Below are positions 23,153 to 34,686 of a DNA stretch of 64,000 nucleotides, piece after piece. A program made the translations under genes and the position numbers. Source of the stretch: Isoetes taiwanensis (Eukaryota; Streptophyta; Lycopodiopsida; Isoetales; Isoetaceae); the NCBI GenBank assembly GCA_021234155.1, contig JAJEKV010000487.1, positions 1 through 64,000 on the forward strand. The letters run 5' to 3'. The notes beneath the pieces were generated by a model. It was not told the origin of the DNA and did no database searches. It saw only the letters and a list, made by a program, of their open reading frames with translations. Every line of letters begins with the position of its first letter. Within the stretch, counting starts at the first letter, position 1.

Positions 23153-24894
23153 TTAAGGGATCAATCCATGTTTTTCCACGTATTTAACAAGGTGTGGTTC
23201 CATGTCAGCCGTTCTATCCAGTTCTGGGTATGAATCTAACACTTCACCCACCGTCATCCCCATAGCCAAATTATGCATAATAGACACAAACTTCACCGGT
23301 AAAAATCATTTGTCATAAAGTTTTTTGGATCGTAAGATGGTGGATTCGGGGCTGCGTTTGATTGTAGAAGCATTTGAGAGCATCATCATCCACTATGATT
23401 ATATCATCCTTATTCTCGATACCAAGTTAGGTCCATCATGTTACTCAAGTGTTTGATGAAGATAGGCTTGCCTGTTGGATCCTTGGGATTAGTGAACTTC
23501 ACACATTTGTTCTGATCCCAAAAGGTCAACCAATGTCTATGCATTTCCCCCAGTGCCTCCAAAGTATCCTTGATGTTCCTTAGTTCCATGGATGACCAAA
23601 TACCAACTTCGAAATAACCTGAATACCTCATCTAGCATCTCCTTCAAGTGCGGCATGGATAGATCCACTTGGTGTTTGATTCTCACCGGTGTCGATGAAA
23701 CCGATCTCTAGCCACTTTATTTTTCGGAAAAGTCTTGCAAAGGACTCCGTTTAGGTCGAACACCACAACCTTCTTAGAAACGCAATGGAAGCTGAAACAT
23801 CAAACATGTATGTATCCACGAAGATCACGATAACACAAACAATACAAACGCGGCAAGCGTGATTTGAGATAGTCTTAACCAAAACGGCGGGCGCGGATTT
23901 AGTTTGACAACGAAAAAATAATCAAAGCTGGTAGCGATTTAATTCAAAGGTAATACAAATTAAATCACGCGTGGCGCGATTTCGTGGGCAAGGCCATACC
24001 TATCATCTTCAATTTTACATTTTGCCGTAAATGCGTCATTCTCCCTTCGCCACCCTTAATCGCCGTGCTCTTACATTTGTTAGAATTGTTATTTTCTACT
24101 ATTAGTTCCATTGCGCCCTTCATAACCGACATTATTTTACTATTGATTTGGCAAACCTCATGAATCACTAGAGTCGCCTTGGTTGCCTTTGGTTTGATTA
24201 CCCCATCCAATTAGTTCATTGTTAAACTGTGAATCCACTCGATTGTTGCTTGCATCACCCCTCAAGGGAGGCAAGGATATTCCCCATGTTCGCCATGATC
24301 ACATTTCTTTTGAGCACCCGTTTAGCGACTAGTTGTTCATTGCTTTCCTTATCAGGCTGCGGATTACTAGTTCCCTCACCAGAACCATCGTCCACTTTCG
24401 AATTGGACAAGTCTACGAGACTTTTGATTGATGATGATTTCAGGTTGCCATAAGGGCCTTTAGGAGATTTGGCAAGCACATGCATGAGGAATGGTTCAAG
24501 AAAGTCTTTGGCCCGCTCATCACTCACAAAGCAAAGGACATCTTCTAACACCCATAAGAGCCTCTCGTGCAATATAACCTCCAACATGAAGCTCCAAGCA
24601 GGTTGTATCAATTGGAGCAAATGCCTCGACGAGGTAAGTAGCCATAGACGGGGGAAACCCATTTTTATTTAAGGGGCCCTTCTCCTTAGTTTATAGCTCG
24701 TACTTGATTTCCCCACTTAGGAGGGGGTCCCGATCCTCATCCTCTTCTGACTCATCCTGTTCTGACTGATCCTGATCCGTATGATAGAATATCTTCTTTT
24801 TTAAAATGGGAAGGTGTTGGTAGTTGTGCCTGTGCAGCCGCATGGAACGCCGCATCCCTTTCTCGTAAAATACCATTTTTCCCCCTTGCGGCAC
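23153..24894 (-). pseudogene. FCP1/NIF-type HAD phosphatase-like gene, decayed
   Basis: The C-terminal half carries HAD phosphatase motifs in order on the minus strand. Motif I is VVVFDLNGVLC (exon 23687-23791), motif II is VGIWSSM, a lysine follows in GKPIFIKHLS, and motif IV is DDIIIVDDDALKC. The end reads GEVLDSYPELDRTADMEPHL and stops at 23153-23155. The exon at 23791 follows a clean tttcag acceptor. The upstream region (24255-24894) encodes an acidic stretch and an unrecognised helical segment. FCP1-family enzymes dephosphorylate proteins, usually nuclear ones. Motif I has DLNG instead of DLDG, so the second aspartate is replaced. Single-base frame changes between b/c exons and at 23410, and a stop near 24215, argue for a pseudogene. 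The intron 23792-23999 carries decayed ACGC..GCGT palindromes. Confidence 0.65.
23848..23977. repeat. Degenerate CACGCC/GGCGTG-type palindromes in an intron
   Basis: Three weak copies: acgcggcaagcgt (23848-23860), cggcgggcgcg (about 23885) and cacgcgtggcgcg (about 23965-23977). They sit in the intron before the phosphatase motif I exon and resemble the perfect copies at 29965-30184. Confidence 0.45.
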
Positions 24895-25930
24895 ATTTTC
24901 TTTTTAGTCCGCTCTATTTCAAACATGGAGGTAAAGGTTCGTCAGCAATAGCTCCTTCAGGGCGATGGAGGTCCACCGTGATAGCCAATGCACAAGATGG
25001 AAGCTCAGATGTCCCAGCATTCTCAACAAATGATCTAACTTTCAAAGCTTTAGAAGTTTCATTGTTTCGTCTTACGCAAAATTTTCCTTCGCCCGTTTTT
25101 TTTCGGTCAGAGGCGTTTTTCTTTGCTTTCGGCGTGGATTATCGGCTCCTTCATTCCATGGCCATTTCGGAGCTCAACACACATTTACCGATTCATAGCG
25201 GAAGGTCGATGGCGTATTTATTTGTGCATATACTTCAAATGCAAGCGCCATACCGCGACTTCAAGAGAATTGTTATTTGAAGGTCTTCTTGAAAGACAAT
25301 GCAAAATGTTGTTTAGGGATTTAGACAAAATCTTGCAAACGAATGCCTAGAAGGTTCGTTGGTTCAAGTTTTCAAGCTTGAATACATCAACGACTTCTCA
25401 CAACACTCGGTTTTCCCACATCCTTGCAAATGGGACATGGTTTTTCCAGTAATATTTCTTTTTCGAAATGGATTTGGCCCTCCCCCGCAAGCCGCCGGAT
25501 GTGTTTTTTCGCTTTGGTGTATAAAAGAAGGCTTTTAAGCTGATTTCTCTGTTGGTTATTTGCTTGCGGTGTTAGAGCCCGGATAGGAATGGACGGATGC
25601 TTCAATGGGTTGAAGCTTCAGGTAAAACGTTTTTACGCAACCATGCCGCAGAAAAATAACGTGGCGACTTCAGCGCACATCCTTCAAATATCATGCAATT
25701 TGGTCTCGGGGTTTCCGGCATTTTTCTGCAATTGGTGGGTATGATTCTTTGTCTTTCGTTCTAGAAAGCGGTAAATGTTCCTCTTTTCCATTTTGTTTTG
25801 CGAATTGCATTTGATTTTGAGCTGAGTTAGTTGCAGCTGAGTGGCAAAGTCTTTTGATGTCGGACATAGGGTTTTTGGAGCCAGTGAATCCAGGGTAAAT
25901 TTTAAGGGTCCTAAATGTTTTTCTATTCAA
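24895..25930 (-). other. Coding-like minus-strand segments upstream of the phosphatase locus
   Basis: Frames at 25387-25605 (ending EKPCPICKDVGKPSVV) and 25691-25930 look protein-like but have no ATG start and no recognised family. They could be 5' exons of the same decayed locus. A plus-strand 100-codon frame at 24978-25280 overlaps them. Confidence 0.25.
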
Positions 25931-26660
25931 ATTAAGGTTGGCTAAACCTTTGAAAATAAAAAGTTCATAAATTTTTATTAGGCTAAATTTGATAAAATAA
26001 AACCCTTTTGTTATCTTCCCATTTGGCTAAAATGTAAAATTTATATATTCTGAAAATTCTTATATTGGCGATTTTTTCTTGGTTGGTGGCTAAAGTGCAA
26101 CTATTTAACTTCAAATTCTGAGCATTCCTTATCACATGAATGACAACTGATTCAATATGCTTCCATTACAAAAACAATAACAAAGATTCAAAGTACAATT
26201 CACAATACCATTTGAGGGAACACACATATTTATGTCGGGGTCAAATGCATCTAAATGGCTAACTTGTTGCAAGAATAAAACACTATTACTTAGAGCTTAA
26301 AATGCTCACTACGTAACATTCTTCATAATCTTTAACCTAAACGACTTATAGATTCAAATTCAATATCCATCAAAGCATGATTGATATAGCTAATGACGAT
26401 TCCTAAATTAAAAAGGTCTCTGAATGGATTCAACATGGCTATTTGAATTGATCAGGGTGCATATAATCAGCTTCAAAGAAGGCGATTCAGTATGCCATGA
26501 TGTAGCCAATCCTGGCTAAACTCTAAGTGTCCAAATTTTTTCTCTTTTGGAATGGCTAAATTATTTTTTTCTTCAAAAAATGATCTTTATTAACTTTAGC
26601 CACAAGATTTGACTAAAAGTCTAAAAAATAGCCATTTGGCGAATTTTAGCCACTCTTTAA
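25931..26660. repeat. AT-rich stretch with GGCTAAA motifs in opposite orientation at its ends
   Basis: ggctaaa recurs at 25941, 25980, 26035 and 26088 on the plus strand, and as tttagcc at about 26598 and 26648. This suggests an old MITE-like repeat, but the arms do not pair over long stretches. Confidence 0.25.
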
Positions 26661-28652
26661 TACCCTGCAGTGAATCAACTGCTTCAAGCAGTGCTTTCTT
26701 TAGGTAACCACTGGAGATTAATATCTTTGCATTTCGCTTCTGCTTCAATGTTCCAGGATTCTCTTAGTTTTGGGCCTGCTTCATTGTGCATGTGGTGATT
26801 TTGTTTCGATATTTTATATTTTTCCTGTGTTTTAAAGTGCGGTCAACATTTCATAAGCTGTTCCCAACATTTTGTTTACGGGTATATTTTGTTTTTTTTA
26901 TTATATATTTCATACTCCCGTGTTACATCTCAGTGAGCTTTGGATGATTGTTCAAATATTCATTTTGCGGTATATTTGTTCTATCCGGATGCGACTTTCT
27001 TCCTTGACCCATGGTATTGGAGTAAAATGGGCACACATCTTTGGTTTCTACGCATGATAATTCAACTATGTGTTTCTTTTCTTCTATTTTTGTGTGGACA
27101 ATGAGTACATATGGTTTGGCTTTTTGCGAAACATCTTTCTTATTTATTTCATTTTCATATTACGGGGAGGAGAATGATGGCTGGACCTCATCGACAACAT
27201 CTTGCATGTTGAGAGCCATTAATGAGTGTATTAATTTTGATTTCGGAGGAACTATTGTTATTTTATGCTTGGTTGTAGCTTGGTCAAGCATTTAAAAAAT
27301 ATCAACAATCAAGTTTATTGACATGAATTGCATGTATTTCAGCACATGGCAATCTTTGGACAAGGAGGAGAATTGTCAATCATCGTAAACACTTTTGAGC
27401 TTATTTCAATGTTTTCAAGGCTAGATCTCTGCAAGTGCATTCGAAAAGGCATTAGGTAAGCAACAAGTCTCTTTATGCAAGTTTTATGGTAGCTTATCAA
27501 TAAAGATGAATTCCATTTGTGGTGATTATAGGGAAGATCTAAGCTGGAAACCCATTTTACATTAGATGCATGACCAAAGAAATAATATGAAAGATTGAAG
27601 AAACTGCAAACCCCTTGGTTTTAGTACTCAAAAGCAAATTGTAAGGTGAGGAATGGGCTTATTTATGACTCGGTTATTTTTAACACATATTGACTTATGT
27701 GTATGGTTTTAGATGAGGTTGCTAGAGGCAAAAAGCGGTAGGAGGTGCCATCTTCGATGCATACAGAGGTATTACATTTTGTATGTCAATGTAAACTTGA
27801 TTTGGTTATCTTAAAATTGCTAAATTTGATTGGATATCTAAAACCTGCATGCTTAATTTGAATTCAGGTGTTGAAGTTGGACCATTTTTCTTTTTATGGT
27901 CGATTTGCGGAAGGCAAAAGGTGACACCATTGAGTTTTTTGCAAAGAAGTTTCTCGTTTAATTTGGTTGGCGAGTTTCCTAATGGTTTCGTTAAACGAGT
28001 TTCCCAATAGAGTTTTCCAATGTAGTTTAACGTTTTGATGCTTTGCGATTACCTACTCCTTACATAAAGGTTGAACATTTGTGTTATGCGGATCGGTAAA
28101 GGTTTTCTGCTTGGTGCTTGGGTGTTATGCCTTTGGCATTTATGAAATTTGGTTGTAGGGTTTACTATCATCTAAATAAATCAATGGAATATTTAAGATC
28201 GACACATCCACTAATACCCATTGGTCTAGAATTAAGGTTTGAAGGAATAAAAAAGCAAATGACATTAGGGTTAAATATCATCGTCATCATGATGAAGAAT
28301 GCAATGATAGATATCCACGCCTTGACATTGCATACATATTTTTAGCGAAATTGGATGCGCTACATCGATCAAAGCATGACTACGCCAGAATGAAAAATAA
28401 GCTCTCTCCTTTTATGAAAAATACAAAGTTGTAGTAAGCCTTGCATTAACATATAAATCTAACTTTACATCCCATATACTCGCCCCAAATACCTATTCAA
28501 TACCCTAAAGTCTATGCATTCCATTACCCAATCTATTTTAGAACATGCATTCTATGATTCCTACCATGCACCCAAGGGTATTTCTCGGTATTCCTAAGCC
28601 ATAAAAACTTCCCATTTAGCATAATCTACAAAGACAATTGCATTTACAAGAC
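26661..28652. other. No recognisable gene
   Basis: Short plus-strand frames at 26872-27057, 27041-27295 and 28118-28345. The 27041 frame is cysteine- and phenylalanine-rich but unrecognised. No repeat structure stands out. Confidence 0.4.
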
Positions 28653-29920
28653 CTAATACATCCATCTATTCCCCAAGTCCACAACCATGCCCGGCATCGC
28701 CGGGCACGCGTTTCTAGTAGTTCTTAAGTCTGGATCATCTAGAAGAAAACATTCCCATGCACTGCTATTGTCACCCTTGGCCTTAGCAATATCATATTCC
28801 TCGTCTCGACAAAGATGGCTATCATAATAAAGATCACATGTGCCATCTTCCGTTACGTTCGCGACTCATTATCTTTAACATCATATATTAGGCATCCGGA
28901 TCATGAGCCGGATAGTGCATGCAGATGTGACTCTCTCCCGAAGGTTAAACGATGACAATAGTGAAGGACCTCTCGGTTGTCAATCCCTATGATTTGGTAA
29001 AGAAGCTGTTGTAGTCCTTCCGGTTCATGCCCATATCTCCTCTCCCACCCTGGCTGTCCAACACAAAGAGTGATATATTTTTAAGGCAATCAGTTGATCC
29101 CGGGCAAGAGACCTTTGTACCCAATGGAGACCGAATCTTTGGGATGTTGTCTTCTTCTCCGGTAAGAATCTTCTTCACAAGGGCCACTTTTCTTCTCAAC
29201 TTCGGCCAAGACCTTAGGGGTAGAGTCTCCTTATGTTTTGTATTTTTAGCCTTCCAATTCTTTAGGAAGTCCTTTGACCGGAATACAAACTTCTTGATGT
29301 CATCATTCTTGACCTTGTATTTGTCCAAAGAATCCAATTTGAGATAATGCCACATCCCCGATAGCCTTTGTAACTTCGGCTCCTACGGTGACTTCATTGT
29401 ATCGTGACATCCTTCACATGGTGCAGCAGCTCAACTAAGGACATCCTATCCTTAGTGAAAGCACTCTTCTTGTATAAGACTTCCTTCTTTAAGCAATCGG
29501 TCTAAAACCCAAATGGTCTCGGCTGCCTAGCCCATGAGTCTTTCTCATCTCTGTCACATTCAAGTCAAAGATGCTTACATCAACAGGAGGCACCCTACCC
29601 ATAGTATCTGGCAGCTTCCCTTGTGCATAAGCGTCCCAGAATTCATTCCACTTTTGCCATACTACCTCCTTACAAAACACAATCTTATAGAGTCTGTTGG
29701 GCCTGACCTGCTAGATGAGCTTTCAGAAGGATCTGCAATGTCATCACCACCTTTTTTCTTTGATTTTCTTGCAGTTTTCTTCTTCTCTCGTATAATTGTT
29801 CTGATGTAGTCCGCTCCAGCAGCTTTGAAAGCCTCGGACTTTGACCCGCCTGCGGTGGGTAATGGGCAGCCATACTCCACCCATTGTTGACGGGCGTGGC
29901 GCAGTTGCTCCACGTATGGA

Positions 29921-30221
29921 CTGCCAAAAGTACAGGCATTGAATCAGTATCAGAAGACAAGAAACACGCCGGGCGTAATTTCAATAGAAAAGATCAACCT
30001 TAAAGCACGCCTGGCGTAAAATAAATTAAATACCAATGTAATTCACGCCGGGCGTGCTTTCGAATCGGTTGAATTCACGCCAGGCGTGCTTTCGAATCGG
30101 TTGAATTCACGCCAGGCGTGATTTCAAATGAAACCAAATCACGCCAGGCGTGAATTGGTTTCATTTGAATGAACGCCTGGCGTGAATATTAAAGTGCTAA
30201 CATCCTAATGCAGTCAATTAC
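29921..30221 (-). other. Intron of the ParB-like locus packed with palindromes
   Basis: Donor AAAAG/GTAATT (exon ends 30222) and acceptor TTTTGGCAG (next exon 29920) join in frame (AG+T, serine). The 301-nt intron contains all seven perfect ACGCC-N-GGCGT palindromes described separately. Confidence 0.6.
29965..30184. repeat. Array of seven ACGCC-N-GGCGT palindromes
   Basis: The centres are at 29971, 30012, 30050, 30082, 30114, 30146 and 30178. The last five are exactly 32 bp apart. Two spacers (cgaatcggttgaatt type) are near-identical. The spacers on either side of the 30146 copy are inverted copies of each other, so 30123-30169 forms a 47-bp palindrome with one mismatch per arm. The flanking bases extend the core to TCACGCC-N-GGCGTGA in several copies. 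Confidence 0.95.
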
Positions 30222-31416
30222 CTTTTGTATAGAAATGTCTTCCCCATTTCATTCAAAGTTGCACTAATCTCAGCCAAATCTGCAGGTGAAGTATTGCCAT
30301 CCAAGAGACGACACCTCCTATACGCATAGTGATTGTAGAACATGGTTTGGCCTGTTTGTTCTGCCTGCCTGATGAGGGCCTTTTGTGCCTCAACGGAATG
30401 CTGCCCGTCGATGATGACGAATTTAATATCATCATTTAATAATAGCTCCTCGACGTTCGTCCATACAGCAGGCTTGTTCGAGATCATATCCCAAGGTAAC
30501 ACATCCGCTGGCATAGGCATTTGACCTGGATTACTAATCATGCTCTGAACAATCTCCATGGTATGTGCTGGATCATATCTTCTGCTAACATAAATAGAGC
30601 TTGGTGAACGGATGAGGGACTCCACATGGATCGCAAAACTTTCCTTAAGACCCAATGGATAATGGTCAGCGTACTTATTCAGCTTGTTCATGGCCTCTAG
30701 CTGCGCCACCCTGTCCGCTTCATTCTAAAAAACGGAAGCCTCCATGCCTTCGACAACTGCAGGTTGAACATCCTTCCCTAGATCTAGGACCCTCCTAGAA
30801 GCTTTCAAGTCAGCTAATTTCCTAGCTTGATGCAAATAGTGACTTAGTGTCAGTTTAGTGAACATGCCTCTACGCACAGCTTAACCCCTTGGCAAATAGA
30901 TATTGGCGTAACTTCTATATTGGTTGGCCAACCATACTTAAAACATGTCTCACCGTTCACATCTATCTTCATGAACGTATCCTTGTATGCGTAGCTCTCT
31001 GCGGTGAGTAAGTCCGAAAGCAGATCTTTCTTTTGCTTATGTGTAATCTCCAAGAGCAATTTGCAGTTGGTGTCATCCTCTTCCTCACAAGAGATTAGGA
31101 TCCCTTGTTTGGTCATCTTGTCTGCTTCCTTTTTCCTCGAGAAGAGAGTTAAGTCGAGCTTGCCATTTGTCTTGGCAAGGTCAACGTACCACTTCGGCAC
31201 CCTCGTCCATTTCCTCTTGAGGCGAGGCGGGGTCGGTGGTTGCTATAAGAATCGGGCCCTTCGTCATCTAAGGTGAGATCATATGGTATCGCATCCGGGT
31301 CGTCTACCCTTGCTTTCTTGGCAGGAATAGAACCTGAATTATTAGTGGGTTTCTTCCTCTTGGGCACTGCAAAAGAAGATGAACATTTTTTAGAGTACTT
31401 TTCAGAACAAGAGATC

Positions 31417-31465
31417 ACGCTTGGCGTGCATTTAAACCTAAATTAGTACAATTCACGCTTGGCGT
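31417..31465. repeat. Two ACGCT-T-GGCGT palindrome variants
   Basis: Copies at 31417-31427 and 31455-31465 are 38 bp apart, the same spacing seen once in the main array. They lie in the putative first intron of the ParB-like locus. C-to-T changes make them imperfect. Confidence 0.8.
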
Positions 31466-31960
31466 GTTGGTAGCTCCTATTATTGACCATGCTATGCGTG
31501 AATTTGAAACTAAATTAGTTTGCATCCACATTTTAAGCTACATACACTTTATGAATCCATATTTCACACTATTTAACCTCATTGAACATTGCTATCTCCA
31601 ACTGTCTAACACTGCTATATTCTATAAAACAGAGCAAAATTATGTTCTACAAAACGGACAATCAGAGTGTTAACTGATGGTAATACTTAAAATTCATGCA
31701 AAGCATAATAACTCAAACTCATGCAAAGCATATTAATCAAGGCAAGGAAATATCTCAAATTCATGCAAGCATAATACTCTCCACAAGTGTGGATTCTTGT
31801 GGCAAATTAAATACCTTGAATAGGGTTCTGTGTATTCTCATTGTATTACGTATATTACGATCAACGTCCTCTCGAAGCTTGAGAAGTGACGGGTTTTGAG
31901 ATTCCTCTTTCCACTTCCTCCTGCCCGTCGCCCTCGACCTCGATTCGTTTTAGAAGACAT

Positions 31961-32815
31961 CTCCGGGAGTCGCCTAGTAATAGAGTCGGAAGGTCGCTGG
32001 ATCTGGCCTTCGAGCTGCTTTCGAAGAAATAGCTTTTCAACCCTCAGACGAGAAATAGCGTTTTCTACCGCCGACGAGAGAAATTTGAATTTCAAGAAAA
32101 CACAAAATGCGGTTCGAAATATTCTTGACACATACAAATAATAATGAGCGAAGACCCGTCCATGAGGCTTCTTTCATTGAGTTTTTAAAACCAATCTACC
32201 CAAAATGTATCCGCCAAATTTATCTCGCCAAAATGTAATTAACCTAAGCTTTCTTGTAACTTTCGAATTTTTCCCGACGCTGCGTTTCCATAGCTTTGTG
32301 ATTTCGAGAACTCGAATCGGCTTCTCAAGAATGGCTACAAAATTCTGGTAAGCATCTCATTCCTATAGCTTGTACAATAATTTCCAGTAAAGGTGTCTGA
32401 ATAGGCAATTGTCTGCAGTGTCGAAGATGAATGTTTCATGTTAACTACAAATCAGAAAAGGAAAGTAGGATTATGCAAGATCGACTCCATCGATCCATCG
32501 CAAACTTGTCATGGAATTCCTTTCGGGGATAAGTATGTCCGAAAGTTCTGATGATTAATCTAGCTGCGCTTCGGATGAAGCTTTACCTCTCGCGAGACAC
32601 CCGGTGGGGATACGGTTGGAGAAAGTTTTGTTGCATGGCCAAGAAACCGCTTAAAAAGGTATGTAACATGTATTACATTGTAGAAATATAGAAGTAGACA
32701 AAATTTGTTGTATTCATTGGAAAAGTTTACAATTGTATATAATCTGGATAAACTGGATAAACCAGACAAAATCCTAGACTACTGTTTCAAGCCCAGTCTA
32801 CTGAGTAGCTGGGCT
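31961..32815. other. No recognisable gene; possible promoter side of the ParB-like locus
   Basis: Contains short ORFs only (32560-32769, minus). The sequence 31961-32290 lies upstream of the ParB-like start, but I see no clear TATA box. Confidence 0.35.
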
Positions 32816-32823
32816 ATCGATAC

Positions 32824-33729
32824 CAGGGCTCAAATTTGACGGCTTTCACGCCTGTTTTTTGGATTTTTGCCCGTCAAAACAGGTGGAAATTTTTTTTGTA
32901 TGGCAAATGAAGGGCAGCACTTGGGTAATTGGCCGTCATAGGGAAGGACAACTACACGACATACTCGTCATTTGAAAGGCTAGGAACAGAGAAATGCCTG
33001 CCATTTTTTCTTGCTATATATCTATATATAAATTCTATAATTTATATTGAAATAAATTATTATCCCATTTTCTAAACGAATTTAAAATATACATTCTAGA
33101 AACCAATGAACCATTGACTTAGAAATATCTTGCATGCTGTATTGGATGCACTTGCTAGGAGGTTTGAAGATGTGAGTGAGATATTTAATGCCATGAAGTT
33201 CTTCAATCCATCTGCATATGTTGTGGATGATGTTGTAAGGGATGACAAGACTAAAGAATGGTTGGAAAAATTGCTTGCCAAGTTTTAGACATGGCTAGAT
33301 GTTTGAGTGAGAGGGAGGATTTCGTTAAGACACTTTTCAGGGCTGCCAAGAACAAAGGGATGGTCATGGCTTGGACTATTTGAAAAGATGAAAATGGAAC
33401 ATGTGACAGTTGGTGGGAAAGTTTTCTAGCATTGATGAATATTGGTCATTATTAGAGGCATGACCTCTTGTGAGAGAGGTTTCTCCCATCAAAATGCTAT
33501 TGAGAGTGCTATAAGATCGAGCATGAACTTAGAAACACTTGATGCCACAATGTGTGTATCATTGTGGAATGAACCTTTTGAAAGCATAGATTGGCAAGCA
33601 TAGATTGGTCTTAAAATTTTTTATTGCATTTGAAAGGCTTGAATTTAGGAACTACCTGTCACGCGAAAGGGGAAAAATTATTTTGCCCGTCCCTAGAAAA
33701 TTAAGGGCGGGCCGTCAAATTCGAAAGCG
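32824..33729 (+). mobile_element. hAT-family DNA transposon, internally deleted, 906 bp
   Basis: The element starts CAGGGCTCAAATTTGACGGC, a typical hAT terminus. Its right end, read inward, is cgctttcgAATTTGACGGCC, an imperfect terminal inverted repeat. An 8-bp target duplication, atcgatac, is perfect at 32816-32823 and 33730-33737, as expected for hAT. Inside on the plus strand are LDALARRFEDVSEIFNAMKF and the hAT C-terminal dimerisation segment CERGFSHQNAIESAIRSSM with LETLDATMCVSLW. Stops and frame changes break the transposase, and most of its N-terminal part is missing. Non-autonomous. Confidence 0.9.
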
Positions 33730-33789
33730 ATCGATACTCCCATTTCCATTCCAGGGCATAGTGAATGGATCGGGGTAAAACCCCAAAAA

Positions 33790-33890
33790 AAACACCGGGC
33801 TCTAGCTCCACCTCCCCCTTTGCTCCACCTCCACCACCGCTCCACCTCCCGCTCCTCCTCTTGCTCCATCTCTTGCTCCATTGGTTGAGC
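33790..33890. repeat. GCTCCACCT-type minisatellite
   Basis: Repeated gctccacct / gctcctcct / gctccat units (about 9-12 bp) run across roughly 100 bp. They are GC-rich and lie directly beside the hAT insertion. Confidence 0.7.
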
Positions 33891-34358
33891 CATCTCCATT
33901 GCATCATTATCTGCTTTGTGGTAGTGGTTCGTGTTGGGGCATCAGGGCATAGAGGCTAACCACTAAGAAACGCAGCTCCTCATTTTGAATCTGTTGACGG
34001 ATGCGAGATTCACTCTCGATCAATGCATGTCTTGCATTCTCGAAGTGATTAGATAAGAGGGCCAGCCTCAGATGCGATTGCAAGGGCCTCGAGAGCCCGA
34101 TTTATCATTGCCCTGGCGGCTCGCGCGCCATCATCATTACTTGATCCACTGCGGGGGTTGCAAGACTGGTGCTCCACTCGACCGGTGCTTTCTACCGCCG
34201 GTTCAACCGGACTAGAGATTGGAGCCAAACCGAGGCTGGGTTGTGTGATTGCTTGCCCCAAATGTAATTCCAATGAATCTTAAATTAGATCAACCGAAAG
34301 TGATTAATGTAACTTGGCATCTATCAATAGGAAGTGGCGAGAGGACAAGATTATTCCG

Positions 34359-34686
34359 CTGGCGTGTTATATTTATTTATTTGTAAACTTAGATACTAAG
34401 AGACACGCCCGGCGTGTTTAACTTAAAAGTTGAAACTAGGGATAAAATTGTTTGCACTCTCAGCATGTAAACTGCTATATAGGAAAAACTATACTGCTGG
34501 CGTGCATTCAGAGAGAGAGAAAAAGCTGTCTGGATAGATAGATAAGTAAATAGATAAAGGCCATGCAATTATGTACACGCCTTTATCTATTTACTTATCT
34601 ATCTCATGCTTTTTCTCTCCCTACGAATGCACGCCCGGCCGGTATTCATATTCAAGGCTAAGGTTAGCATGGAACACGCTTAGCGT
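34359..34686. repeat. Palindrome copies of the ACGCC-N-GGCGT family in a putative intron
   Basis: A perfect copy at 34405-34415 (ACGCC-C-GGCGT) and a variant at 34676-34686 (ACGCT-T-AGCGT). Half-sites at about 34357 and 34498, and a decayed copy at 34631-34641. They lie in the putative intron of the acidic-protein locus. Confidence 0.7.
34499..34635. repeat. Long hairpin (foldback) with GGCGTGCATTC ends
   Basis: The left arm (34499-34560) and right arm (34579-34635) pair over most of their length. GGCGTGCATTC pairs with GAATGCACGCC, GAAAAAGC with GCTTTTTC, and a perfect inner arm includes GATAAGTAAATAGATAAAGG. The loop is about 18 bp. The arms resemble a young MITE-like or miRNA-precursor-like foldback. 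Confidence 0.85.

Larger units (their letters stand above)
28653..31960 (-). pseudogene. ParB-like (DGQH-motif) domain gene, intron-containing, decayed
   Basis: The minus strand carries a start exon with ATG at 31958-31960 (MSSKTNRGRGRRAGGSGK, basic) and an exon opening after a good ttcttttgcag acceptor at about 31376 (PKRKKP, nuclear-signal-like). Then comes a stretch through WYVDLAKTNGK. The core exon, about 30860-30222, reads RRYDPAHTMEIVQSM, then FVIIDGQHSVEAQK, RRCRLLDG and LAEISATLNEMGK. The DGQH followed by A, after a position list, resembles ParB/DGQHR-type domains, which bind DNA or act as NTPases/nucleases in bacteria. The next exon starts at 29920 (AG-T split codon, PYVEQLRHARQQW). 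Later frames run through GMWHYLKLD, LFVLDSQGGRGDMG and CDLYYDSHLCRDEEYD to a stop at 28653-28655. An in-frame TAG near 30725 and several single-base frame changes indicate a pseudogene. The family assignment is by motif only. Confidence 0.55.

Noticed and set aside
28688-28706. Palindrome tgcccggcatcgccgggca as another member of the intronic family
   Set aside because: It lies in the coding end of the ParB-like locus and its core differs (GCCCGGC), so likely coincidence.
29965-30184. CRISPR-like regular repeat array
   Set aside because: Repeats are short palindromes with near-identical spacers, inside a spliced eukaryotic locus, and no cas genes are near.
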